This document shows, piece by piece, positions 1-9,841 of a DNA stretch of 64,000 bases. The first letter of the stretch is position 1; every line of letters starts with the position of its first letter. Made by a program: the position numbers and the translations under genes. Source of the stretch: Entomortierella parvispora (Eukaryota > Mortierellomycota > Mortierellomycetes > Mortierellales > Mortierellaceae); NCBI GenBank assembly GCA_963573315.1, contig OY752149.1, positions 744,001 through 808,000 of the forward strand. Reading direction: 5' to 3'. The notes beneath the pieces were generated by a model that had not been told where the DNA came from, ran no database searches, and was given only the letters and a program-made list of their open reading frames with translations.

Positions 1-1
1 G

Positions 2-493
2 ACTTTAGTCATTGGTTTCAGTCGTTCGCAGAACCCGGTGCAGACCTACGGCAGAGTCGAGCCAGGAGCATGTCGCTCCATTCGCGAAAATGAGGATGAA
101 ATTGTCTATCGTCAGTTGAGTCGGCTGACAAAACTTAGGAGACTCGAGGTTTTGGAGGAAGGCCCCAATTGGTCCGCATTAACTCTTCCTAAATGTAGCA
201 GCGCAGCTTCTTCCTTGTCGGCCTTGGAAGTTTTACAGACGTTTAGGATTTCCCCTGGGACAATTCCTCCTTCTTTGGAAATGGCCAGTCCTGTGATCAA
301 TCCGGCTGACAGAAAGGAAGAGGAGGAAAGGGAACAGAGGAATCTGGCCATTTGGATCGTGACAGCCTGGCCGTGTCTGCAGACCTTACATGTCCCAGGA
401 AGTCGACATCAGCAGCGGAACAAGGACTGGTCTCGACTTTTTCATGAACTGGGTCGATCTAACATACGAATCGTCCCATTTGAAGAAAGCTAG
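2..493 (+). CDS. C-terminal fragment of LRR/F-box-like protein
   Basis: The frame is open from base 2 and ends at a TAG at 491-493, so only the last ~163 residues of a longer gene are in the window. The translation has leucine-spaced segments (LSRLTKLRRLEVLEEG, LSALEVLQTFRISPG, TAWPCLQTLHVPGSR) that resemble the irregular leucine-rich repeats found after an F-box in many large fungal families. A short charged stretch (DRKEEEEREQRN) separates two repeats. No F-box is visible because the N-terminus is missing, so a role as an SCF substrate receptor is family-based inference only. It converges on the kinase gene, with ~270 bp between the two stops. Confidence 0.45.
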   Translation, partial: TLVIGFSRSQNPVQTYGRVEPGACRSIRENEDEIVYRQLSRLTKLRRLEVLEEGPNWSALTLPKCSSAASSLSALEVLQTFRISPGTIPPSLEMASPVINPADRKEEEEREQRNLAIWIVTAWPCLQTLHVPGSRHQQRNKDWSRLFHELGRSNIRIVPFEES

Positions 494-764
494 GGGTTAC
501 GAGGTTCTTTGTAAAGTCTTAGGTGATTAAGCAAAGCAATGAACGGTTTTTAATTTTTTGCAATTTTTTTTTTTTGAAATTTTGTACAGTGAGTAAAATC
601 GGAAAGGTCTAGAGATGAGGAGGAAGAGTGGTGGTGGTGGTGATGATGATGGTAACGGGATAGCGATGAAGAGAGATGAGTTGAAAGCGTTGAAAGGGCA
701 AGTGAAGATGGCTGGTATTAGAGATTACAGGGTGAGTGGGGTTTAGATTTTTGGATTGTCTTAT
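494..764. other. Convergent intergenic region with an unassigned 43-codon ORF
   Basis: This is the space between the LRR-like gene and the kinase stop. It holds a T-run near 560-575, a GGT/GAT trinucleotide stretch around 629-652, and a plus-strand ORF from 615 to 746. That ORF encodes a basic peptide starting MRRKSGGGGDDD and containing RDELKALKGQVKMAG, and it reaches a GTGAGT donor-like site at its end. It could be a small exon or chance. I see no acceptor exon for it. Confidence 0.25.
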
Positions 765-2768
765 TCAGTTGCCATCATCCGCTATCATCGTATTCGGTCG
801 CTTCGAGTTCTTTCCAAAGAGTCTGTTCCGGAGGGCCCTGGATGCAAAGACGGTCAGCTCAAAGCCAGCCCAATCCGAGTCTTGAAGATCCTGAAGATCG
901 CCGACGGTCATGATGTCCTGATTTTTCAGTTTGGCAAGCCATTCATTGGCCTTGTCCGGTCCACGGTGATAAGCCGCAGCTGTATCACGAACCAAATCCT
1001 CAATGGGAGCATCTGGTGGGTATTCTTTGAAGGGCAAGTCCACCTCTCCAGTATACTCTGGGTTGGAGTTTTTCCTAGTAAGACCCGTGGCGCCTCCTAG
1101 AAGTGTCTGAGAATTCGCCATATCCAAAGTCAGAGGCGACACATTTCCGTGTGATTGGTTCATCTGGACCATGGGGGACGAAGGGGTAAGATGGCCTGAA
1201 GAGGTCTCCTTCTTCTCATTCACTCCAGACAACTCTCGTAATATCCGGTTGATGTCGTGCGTAATGATTCTCTGGTATCGTTGTGGGAGAACGTCCTCCA
1301 CAATCTACATGAAAGCGCACAGTCAAATGCTCCATTAATCTCTTGTTTCTGATCATCCTTCCATCTTCTAAGGTCGTAAACCCATACCATTTCATTCACA
1401 ACTTCCTCCGCGGTATCAGAGTCTGCGTTGAACTCAAACTTGACAGACAGCTTGTCCATGCCTTTGAATACCACTTGTAACGTTAGGTGGTTCTTGGCTT
1501 CGTTCGTCGTCAGCACAACCACCTCTGGTTCTACTCCTAAAAACGGGTCCTCGATCGCCTCTTGTGCAGAGTATCTAGAGAGAATAAAAAGAGGCACAGT
1601 CAGTGCCAACGCCACTTCTGAGGATCAGGCGAATAGTGATTGCAGGAGACTCAAATCTCAGGACAAGGCTCTCTTTACCTCTCATGTTCTGGAGCGATAC
1701 AATGGTTAATCAAACTCAAAACTTCGGGGTCCGTGATCTTGGCAAGGCAATCTGGTTTGAGGCCCTGTGCACACAAACAAAATAGCAAAGGATGGGGTAA
1801 CATGACGGTTAGATCTTTGCATTTGAAGTTGGTCCTGGCGTCGAATCGGCAAGAGCGATGCCTCTCCATCTTGTACCTGAGTGACTTTTTTGTAGATCTG
1901 GGCGGCGTTCTTGCATTCACCGTAAGGGTATTCTCCTGTGACCATCTCGAGCAAACACATTCCAAAGGCGTAGATGTCCACTTTTTCACTGTAGCCCTTT
2001 TCCTCGTACATTTCTGGCGCCATGAACTCGGGCGTACCTAAAACAAAATATTCGATCAACGATTCATTGGAGAGGGAGCGTGAGCATATTTTTCTTTTTG
2101 TTTCTGTTTTGCTCTAACGGCTCACAGCAGAAAGTAACGTAACAGGAAATCGCTCTCGTATTCTTACCAATGACGGTATACTTTTTTCCAATCTTCATCT
2201 TTGCAGTTCCCATATCGCCAATCTTGACCTCGCCGTGAGCTCCGTTGATGAAGATGTTGTCGCACTTGATATCACGGTGGATAATTGGTGGGTCATACGA
2301 GTGGAGATAGATGAGGCCCTTGAGGATCTGTCTGCACCATCGCTTGACCACCTTGAGATTTGGAGATTGCAGTTTGCGGATATATCTACACGATAGCAAA
2401 ACAAAAGCAAGTGTGTTGGAAAAGATGCTCACGGTTACAATCAGCATGGGACGTCGATCCTTTCCATTACAAGACGCAAAACACACACACACACACACCA
2501 AAGGCAAACAACAAGGCACTTACTCTCTTAGTGTACCAGAAGTCATAAGCTCAGTGATAAAGATAAACTCGGTGTTGCTGTACCAGCAGTCGTGAAAGTT
2601 GATGATGTTTGGGTGACGGACGCGCTTCAAGATCTCGACCTCCTGTGACAGTTCCGCGTACTCCTGCTTCGTCGTCTGAAAGCAGTTCCAGGCCACTTCA
2701 TAGCCTTCTTCGCGGTCGATGCCCTTGTACACGATCTTGTAGGCTCCCTTGCCGAGAACAGAGTTCAG
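765..2768 (-). CDS. WNK-type serine/threonine protein kinase
   Basis: Exons read on the minus strand: 2768-2524, 2385-2168, 2037-1877, 1764-1679, 1574-1388 and 1304-765. All junctions keep frame. The kinase domain shows [11 protein letters not shown] with a lysine in the glycine-rich loop, and EVAWN where ordinary kinases have the VAIK lysine; that displacement is the WNK hallmark. Other motifs are [11 protein letters not shown] in place of DFG, and GTPEFMAPE. After the kinase comes an OSR1_C-like module ([15 protein letters not shown] to EEVVNEM), a linker, and a SAM-like C-terminal segment ([20 protein letters not shown]). WNKs respond to osmotic and chloride signals in animals; the fungal role is not settled. 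The first exon is unresolved: coding probably begins upstream of 2768, possibly with an exon at about 2859-2911. Confidence 0.85.
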
Positions 2769-3348
2769 CTGAGCGAGGAGGGGAGAGGGCCAAAGAAAAG
2801 AAAGAGGTAAATAACCGAGTGAGCAGTCCATTTTTTGGAGTCCAGTGCAGCCTTGTTCACTGAAGACGACGGGACAAAGGTGTTGATATCCTGCTCAATT
2901 CCAGCCCTAAAAATGTCGTGTAACTCAAGTTTTTTTTTCGTGGTCCTTCTTTTTTTCTTTTGGCGGTGTGAGGCATTTTGGCTGAAAAGAAAAAAAATCT
3001 TTCCATGTCCGAGCATATGTCGCCAGGAGAGGACGAGGAGAAGGAAGGAAGGAGTGAGATGGGAGAGCGGAGGGCGACCACCAGATAGCTCAACCTCATA
3101 CCACATCCAACCTTTTTATCTCTCCTCGATCCAGTCCAAAAGTCTGTGGCCAGAAAGATTGGTGTGGGACAGACAAAGAAGAGAGAGCGATGTCCGCCGT
3201 GTTTCGTCTGCTTCCTTTGCCTGTCAAATGCCATTCCTGTTTGTCGAGCGTGCGCCATTTTTTCCCATCATGACCACCGAGGCGATAGACGCGTGTTGCC
3301 GATCAAGAGAAACTGAGGGAATTATCATCGTCCATCCCTGGGCACCGC
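2769..3348. other. Upstream region of WNK kinase
   Basis: This stretch should hold the missing first exon(s), leader and promoter of the kinase. On the minus strand there is a possible exon ending at a TCA/GTGAAC junction near 2859, preceded by a T-rich tract and acceptor-like TTTTTAG near 2912. A GATAAAAAGG element lies at 3111-3120. None is firm enough to call as the start. Confidence 0.3.
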
Positions 3349-3355
3349 TATAAAA
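3349..3355 (+). promoter_or_regulatory. TATA box (TATAAAA)
   Basis: A consensus TATAAAA is followed by a CT-rich leader (3386-3438) and a favourable start context (CACGACATG) at 3450, about 100 bp downstream. This is the usual layout of a fungal core promoter, and it marks the short ORF at 3450 as possibly transcribed. Confidence 0.4.
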
Positions 3356-3449
3356 TGGGGGGCCAAGCGCGTCTGGCCTCGGATCCTTTTGCTTCTTGTT
3401 GCTTTCTTCTTCCTGTTCTTCTCTCTCTCCTCCTCTTAACATTCACGAC

Positions 3450-3587
3450 ATGCTATTTCGTTCTTTCTTTTACCTTTGCGTATCGACCGTCCGGACTGAC
3501 TTCGACCACCTTTTCGGGATCATGCTTGGAATGATCAATATACTCGGCTACATGGTGCAACAGACACGGAATCATTCGAGTCAGTGA
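3450..3587 (+). CDS. Possible 45-residue membrane microprotein
   Basis: This ORF starts at the first ATG after a TATA box and pyrimidine-rich leader and ends with TGA at 3585-3587. The product is 45 residues and hydrophobic in the middle (DFDHLFGIMLGMINILGYMV), which could be one membrane segment. I recognise no family. It may instead be the first exon of a spliced gene whose other exons I cannot see, or a chance ORF. Support rests only on the promoter-like context. Confidence 0.25.
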   Translation: MLFRSFFYLCVSTVRTDFDHLFGIMLGMINILGYMVQQTRNHSSQ

Positions 3588-5542
3588 AAAAGATTCAGCC
3601 TTTCCTTGTCGAGTACTGAGCAAAAAGAGAACAGTAGGGCTGTCACCTACAGAAGGAGGAAAGGTTTCGGTCGGATTCTTCCGTGTCTTGGGGATGGTCC
3701 GATCCCTCGGATCCGCTTTGGTTGTTTCTGGGGTTCATGACTGGATCTGGCATGCTGTTCTCTGGTAGAGGATCTCAACAAGGACGAGTGGCGAGGGGAA
3801 GTGAACAGGGCGCTTCTGGTGGGCGATACGGATGAATGGGACTTTGGTTGGTCAAGGAGAGGGTGGAATGTCGCGTGAAAACGTGTGCTTTCACTTTGGA
3901 TTCAAAGTCAAGTGTGAATTGGAGGGCGTGAGAGGCAAGCGCTGGCGGGTGAGAGTGAAGGCGGTGGCGACAGTGAGCTGTGAATACATAGAGATGGGGA
4001 TTTGGTTACGATGGAGTGTTGATGAGGAAGCAAAAGAAGAGGAAAAAGTGAAAGAGAGGAGAGAGAAGAGAGAAAAGAGAAGAGAGAGAGAGAAGAAGAG
4101 AAAAGTCGTCGGGTGAAAGTGAAGGTTGAGGTGGGCTGGATGTTGGGCGGACTTGGAGCGCCGATTTCTGCGTGGGGACGGCACGGCTTTTTTTTCTTTT
4201 TCATCTTTTTCTGCTCCCTCCCGCCATCGCTGCTGATACCGTGGACAAGCAAAAGTGCACTTTGCCCATGTGTCCCTGATCCCTGGGAGAAGCAGATAGG
4301 GCGTCTGAACGTGAAAGAGGCGGGAACAAAGGCCAGTGTTTCCATGTGTGTCGCCCTTCAAATTTGTGCCCCATGGTGGGGGAAAGGAGAGCCATTGTTG
4401 ACATGCTTTGAGCAAAGCAAAAAAAAGAAACTTGCCCTTCACAGCACTTCACAGCACAGACGTGCAATCTCCAGGACCGCAACCACAGCTCGCTCGAGGA
4501 TGGACCTGCACGCTTGATTGTGTGACAGCAAGCTGGTGAGCACACGGTCGAATCCTGCAAAAAAGGCAGAGTCGAGTCGAGACTTCAGTCGAAAGAGCAA
4601 AAAGGCGTGGCTCGTTCCAGAAAAAATGAAAACACTGGCAGAACTGGACTCCAAAAAAAACTTTCAATTGTTACTGCCGAAACGCGAGCGAAATGAAGCA
4701 GGCAGCAAGATAGACTGTCTTGTGGTAGACTGCAAGAAGGACAGGGCAAAGGGGTTGGCCACGGGAGTGTGTGAAGGAGGATCTTTTGATGTGGTGGCAC
4801 ATCCTGCTGAAATTGATGTCATGGATTGGTCTGTGCGGCCAGCCTGTTGTTCAGATCACAGCCTTGTTCAGGGGCAGGTCGCGTTGTGGCCCCGTCTCTG
4901 GGAGCTGCCTTTGTGAATCCAAAAGCAAGCAAAGGGATCTTGGTTGTTGGTTATCTCCAGATGAACCGAAAGGCACAGAGAGACAGATAGATAGACAGGA
5001 CACAGGCAGACAATAATAATGAAAAAAGAAAAGAAAACGGGCAGACAGGCAGGACCCGCGCGCGTCTGTGTTGACACGCCCTGCTTCCCGCAGACCCATT
5101 GAAAAAAAAAAAAAAAAAAAAAAAGAGAGATCGTGGTCACCGTACAATCTCTGATCGCACTTGCTGCACCACACGCGCTCGTCACCCTCGCTGGGTGGGG
5201 TGCGGCCCCAAGGGCGCCTGCACGGCGAGGAAGACCCCTCGAGAAGTGGTGTCGTGCAGACCCAAAAAACAGCCTCCCAGCACGAGCGACAAAGGGGGAG
5301 ACACGACCGAATCCTGCCAGGCCTGGAATGCATGTTGTGACCCCGTGCTGTGAATCCGTCCATCCCATCCATCCATCCATTCATCCATTTGCTTTCTTTC
5401 TTTCATTTCACTCTCCTCCTCCTTCTTCCTTCTGACTCAAGCCAATTTGTCTCCCTCTCTTCTTTTTTTTTCTCCTCTCGGCTGCGCTCCCCCCTTCCCA
5501 TCCCCTAACATACTCGTCCACACTCGCGCTACCGCTGCCGAC
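3588..5542. other. Low-complexity intergenic region upstream of PP2A scaffold gene
   Basis: No convincing gene is present. The stretch holds a purine-rich block at 4025-4115 (AAGAGA-type repeats), a poly-A run at 5101-5124, a CCAT repeat at 5358-5386, and a long CT-rich tract from 5389 to 5510 that is probably the promoter and leader of the PP2A gene. ORFs crossing the purine block are compositional artefacts. Confidence 0.5.
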
Positions 5543-7975
5543 ATGAATCCCGAAGACGAAGAGCTCTATCCCATCGCCGTCTTGATAGATGAGCTTCGCC
5601 ATGACGATGTCTCTCTTCGTCTCAATGCCATCAAGCGCCTCAATACAATTGCGCTGGCCCTGGGTCCTCAGCGCACTCGCGATGAGCTGATTCCTTTTCT
5701 CGATGGTAAACATCAGCCCTTGGACTCGAGGCGCTCTCTTCATTGACGCTCAAAATACGCGTCGTTTGTGCAATGTCGCTCCCACGCCCTTGAGGATTCA
5801 GGTCAACTGACAAACCAATGCCTGATTGACATTACCCCTAGAATCTATTGATGACGAAGATGAGGTCCTGCTCGCCCTCGCCGGTGAACTCGGCGACTTT
5901 GTAGAGTATGTTGGTGGCGCCCAGTTCGCCCATATCCTTTTGCAGCCTCTGGAGAATTTGGCTGCTGTCGAGGAGACAATGGTTCGCGATAAGGTACTGA
6001 GGAGTCGCACTGTTGCTTTCATGGGTAACCCCCTCGTGCTTTGCAAATCGTATTCACTGTGAATGGTTTACTTGAAATGTATAGGCTGTTGAGTCACTGA
6101 ACAAGATCTGCCCAGCCCTGAACCAGACTCAACTGGAGCAGTATTACATTCCCCTTCTCAAGCGTCTCACGTTGGGAGATTGGTTCACGAGCCGTACATC
6201 TGCCACTGGTCTCTATGCCTGTGGTTATCCTCTGGCTTCTCCAGCATCTCAGGATGATATGCGCAAGTATGTAGACGACCTTGATGACTCTGCCCCTGAT
6301 CTTCTCCCGTCCGAAAATTATCAGATCAGGATGCTTATTTGACCCTTTGCTCTGTAGATCCTTTGGCCAGCTTTGCGCCGATGACACTCCTATGGTTCGT
6401 CGTGCGGCCGCCACGCATCTTGGTGTAAGGATTTCATATTGCTGTGCACTTTACCACTTAGATCTTGTCTGCAGCTTTCCGTCTCATTCTTGGATTTTAC
6501 ATTTTCTAGACATTTGCCAAGAAGCTCGGCAAGGAGCACCTTATCTCGGACATGATCCCTCTCTTCAACAAGCTGGCGCAGGATGAGCAGGACTCTGTCC
6601 GTCTGTTGACTGTCACTGACCTTGTTGCTGTCGCTGAGGAGTTGTCCCCTGAAGAATGCAAGACCTACTTTTTGCACACGCTCAAGACTATGGTCGCTGA
6701 CAAGTCATGGAGAGTTCGTTATATGATTGCCGATAACTTTGTCAAGGTAAATCACAGTAACAAATGTATGTGCGTCTTTATTCGATATTGTTGTTGCCAT
6801 TTGACTGACTCTCCAGTGGCCCTGGACCGCAATAGTTGAGCAAAGCTGTCGGTGAGGATATTACTCGGGAGGACCTTGTGGGAGCATTTGTTCGTCTTCT
6901 GAAGGATAACGAGGCTGAGGTTCGCACCGCTGCCTCTGGACAGGTTCCAGGCAAGTATAATGGCCCGAATGAAGATGTTGTTTGGACTGATATCTTTACC
7001 TCTCCAAAGCTCTAACCTTGGCCAACATTTTCATTGTACAGGATTTGCTCAATTGGTTGACAGAGAGACGATTTTGAACTACATTCTCCCTTGTGTCAAG
7101 GACTTGGTAACCGATACCTCGCAGCACGTTCGTGCTGCTTTGGCTATGCAGATCAGTGGACTTGCTCCCATTCTTGGCAAGGAGGCCACAACGGAACAAC
7201 TCCTGCCCTTGTTTTTGCAACTGCTCAAGGACGAGTTCCCTGATGTCCGTCTCAACATCATTTCCAAACTCGAGACTGTGAACCAGGTCATTGGCATTGA
7301 GCTCTTATCCCAATCGCTCTTGCCTGCCATTGTGGAGTTGGCAGAAGACAAGCAGTGGCGTGTGCGTTTGGCGATTATCGACTATATTCCTCTGTTGGCT
7401 ACCCAGTTGGGTGTCGCATTCTTTGACGAGAAGTTGGGAGCTCTCTGCATGTCATGGTTGGGCGATAGCGTGTTCTCTATCCGTGAGGCCGCCACAATCA
7501 ACCTCAGAAAGCTCACAGAGGTTTTTGGTGTCGATTGGGCCAAGCAGACTATTATTCCCAAGGTTCTTGCCATGGGTACTCACCCCAACTACTTGTACAG
7601 AATGACCACCATCTTTGCCATCACCGTAAGTCCATTGGGACATTGCCCGCTCAATTGTACAGAAGCTACTTGTGAAGACGTATACCAACCTGCCCCCCCA
7701 TCTTATCAAAATAGGCTATGGCCCCCGCAGTGACCCCAGAAGTCATCCGCGATTATATTCTTCCTACTGTTACCAACCTCGTCTCGGATCCCATCCCCAA
7801 CATCCGCTTCAACGTGGCCAAATCCATAGAAGCTCTGATCCCAGTTCTCCTGCAAAACCCAGACACAAAGCCTTTGGTTGATCAGCAGCTGAAGCCCGCA
7901 CTGACAAAGCTGAGCGAGGATTCTGACAATGATGTCCGTTTCTTTTCTCAGAAGGCGCTCTTGGCTGCTGTTTAA
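5543..7975 (+). CDS. TPD3: PP2A 65-kDa regulatory/scaffold subunit A (HEAT repeats)
   Basis: Exons: 5543-5705, 5842-5993, 6085-6266, 6358-6424, 6510-6746, 6836-6950, 7042-7625 and 7715-7975. They sum to 1761 nt, or 586 residues, almost the length of animal PR65 (589). The start [19 protein letters not shown] matches the conserved N-terminus of the family. About 15 HEAT repeats follow, with motifs such as [24 protein letters not shown] and [13 protein letters not shown], ending in [13 protein letters not shown]. The protein forms the solenoid that joins PP2A catalytic and B-type subunits in cytosol and nucleus. Intron 6 needs a GC donor (CCAG/GCAAGT). The gene converges on RPS3, 200 bp apart. 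Confidence 0.95.
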
Positions 7976-8175
7976 GCGAGAGATTTGTTCGAGATGAAGA
8001 TGAAGGAGTGGTGTTAAAGGTCAATAAAGCTCAAGTTTTAATTATCCTTGTTCCGCTTGTTTGGAGCTCGATCCAAATGAACTACATCGCAACCATACAA
8101 CAAGTCAATAAGGGGACTCCAAAAGTAAAAGGGCTTTTCTGTTTTTTTTATTATAAGAACAATTGCATGGCGCGC

Positions 8176-9575
8176 TTAAGCCTCAATAGGGGCAGCAGCA
8201 ACGGGGGCAACCTCCTCGCGGGACTCAGAGACGGGGGCGAGGACGGGGACCTCCTCCTTGGGCTCCATGATGGTGACCATATCGGGAAGAGGGTTCTTGG
8301 GGCCCATCTTGCCAGTGGGGTCCCAGGGCAACATGATCTTGACCTTGACACCCAAAACTCCCTGACGGAGGAGAACGTGACGGACGGCAGTGTCAACAAA
8401 GTCCTTGGTGGGCTGACCAGAGTGGATCATGAATCCATCAACGAACTTCATCGACTTGGCACGGGCACCACGGAGCTTTCCAGAGACAACAACCTCGCAA
8501 CCCTTTCCACCAGACTCCATGATGTAACGGACAACACCGTAGCAAGCACGACGGACAGCAACTCCGTTAAGGAGCTTGTACTTCAAGGACTCGCACTGAG
8601 CAATGGCAGAGAGACCACGGAAGTTGACCTTCTCGGCGTAGAGCTCGACAGTGTTCTCGGGGAACTTGAAACGCTTCTGGACCAAAGAGGTCAACTCGCG
8701 GATGCGACGACCCTGGACACCAAGAATCTCCTGGGTCTGGGTGGCACGGATGATGATCTCAGTGCGGGCGGGGGTGACGCGGACCTCGACACCGGAGTAA
8801 CCCTCAGCAGCGAGCTCGCGCTGGAAGAACTCGTTCAACTCGGCGTAGAAAACACCATCGGCGACGAACTAGATATTGATTGGTACATGTTGACAGAAGG
8901 GGAGATGCGTTGATAGGTTAGGACGTCTGCCTGTTTCTTTTGCTGAGGGTATCCAAGAATAATTGGTGCCAGAAGATAGTTTGGTGGGGTTGTTTGTCGA
9001 GTCTGCGTTTCCTTTATCCTGAATAATGCAAACATGCCAGCAGAAGAGCCGATCCAGATGACTACTTCATAAGAGTTGATGGCTGTCCAGTAACAACAAG
9101 ATCATCGTAACGACAGGATCCACAGGGATTCGGGGAATCGTGGGTCTGCCTCAAGAGACTTGTTGCCAATCGACTGCATCCGCTCTCAGTTAGCTGTCAT
9201 CCAGATAAAGCCTATCCTTTGGAAGCGTGATGCTGGATCGTAGGTTGGATCAGAGGTTCGCCTCTCCATGAAGACTAGCGTTTCCAACTGTTCCCGGTTG
9301 AACGAGATGGAGTCGAGAATGGAGTCTTCATTCGCACTCTTCTCCATCTGAGCAAGGCTCGGATATTGAAAAAACACGGCCAGAGGATATCCATTCTACG
9401 GTCAACCATCCATTGCCATCGATCCTGGATATCTGTCCATCCGTCCTGGTTGGCGATAGTCCCTGGTGCATCCATGATCCTCCTGCAGACATCGATGAGC
9501 ACACCATCGACAGCGATGGATGGGCAACCGCATCGTGCGCACCTTTCTCTTTTTGCTGATCTGAGCAGAGGCCAT
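8176..9575 (-). CDS. RPS3: 40S ribosomal protein S3
   Basis: Two exons: 9575-9543 encodes [11 protein letters not shown] and 8868-8176 encodes the rest, giving 241 residues against 243 in human. The second exon starts [11 protein letters not shown] and contains the type-II KH segment ([33 protein letters not shown]). The C-terminal part carries the conserved [14 protein letters not shown], and the tail is alanine- and glutamate-rich. S3 lies at the mRNA entry channel of the small subunit and has also been linked to DNA repair. The first exon is only 11 codons and is separated from the body by a 674-nt intron, typical of ribosomal-protein genes where the first intron is regulatory. Divergent from MFSD1. 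Confidence 0.96.
8869..9542 (-). other. Long first intron of RPS3 with an ORF-like relic
   Basis: At 674 nt this is the longest intron in the window (most are 50-290 nt). On the minus strand it contains stretches that look coding in different frames, for example around 9186-9377 ([19 protein letters not shown]) and 9275-9502 ([18 protein letters not shown]). That suggests an inserted, decayed gene fragment rather than random intron sequence. I searched by eye for box C/D and H/ACA snoRNA signals and found none I would defend. Confidence 0.35.
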
Positions 9576-9841
9576 GTTTGAAATAATGGAAGGAAGAGGG
9601 AGCTCCAATGGCGCCCACAGTGACCAACAAGAAATACAGTTTTTTGTGGTCATGTGACTTGATTTTTTCCTTCCTCTCTCAGTCCTCGTGGAACAATGCG
9701 AGCATGGTTCTCATCTGTCCCCATTCATTGCAAAGAGAAGGCAGCGTCCCTTGCTTTCGCCCCCTTGTTCATGAGCCCCTCTCTTTCTTTACATCCATCG
9801 TCTCTTGCCCACCACTTTCCATTGTCTTCTTCGCACTCTGC
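9576..9841. promoter_or_regulatory. Shared divergent promoter of RPS3 and MFSD1
   Basis: Only 266 bp separate the RPS3 start codon (minus strand, 9575) from the chosen MFSD1 start (plus strand, 9842). The interval is pyrimidine-rich on the plus strand (9665-9690, 9775-9835). No clear TATA box is seen in either direction, as is common for ribosomal-protein promoters. Confidence 0.5.

Noticed and set aside
4547..4557. GGTCGAATCCT as a tRNA T-arm
   Set aside because: No A box, anticodon stem or acceptor pairing can be drawn around it. Similar lone motifs at 20390 and 48352 fail the same way.
8008..8913. 301-codon ORF on the plus strand opposite RPS3
   Set aside because: It is the antisense of a highly codon-biased ribosomal-protein gene; such shadows are expected.
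9608..9841. Upstream in-frame ATG at 9608 as start of MFSD1
   Set aside because: It lies 33 bp from the RPS3 ATG, leaving almost no promoter, and the added residues look unlike coding sequence.
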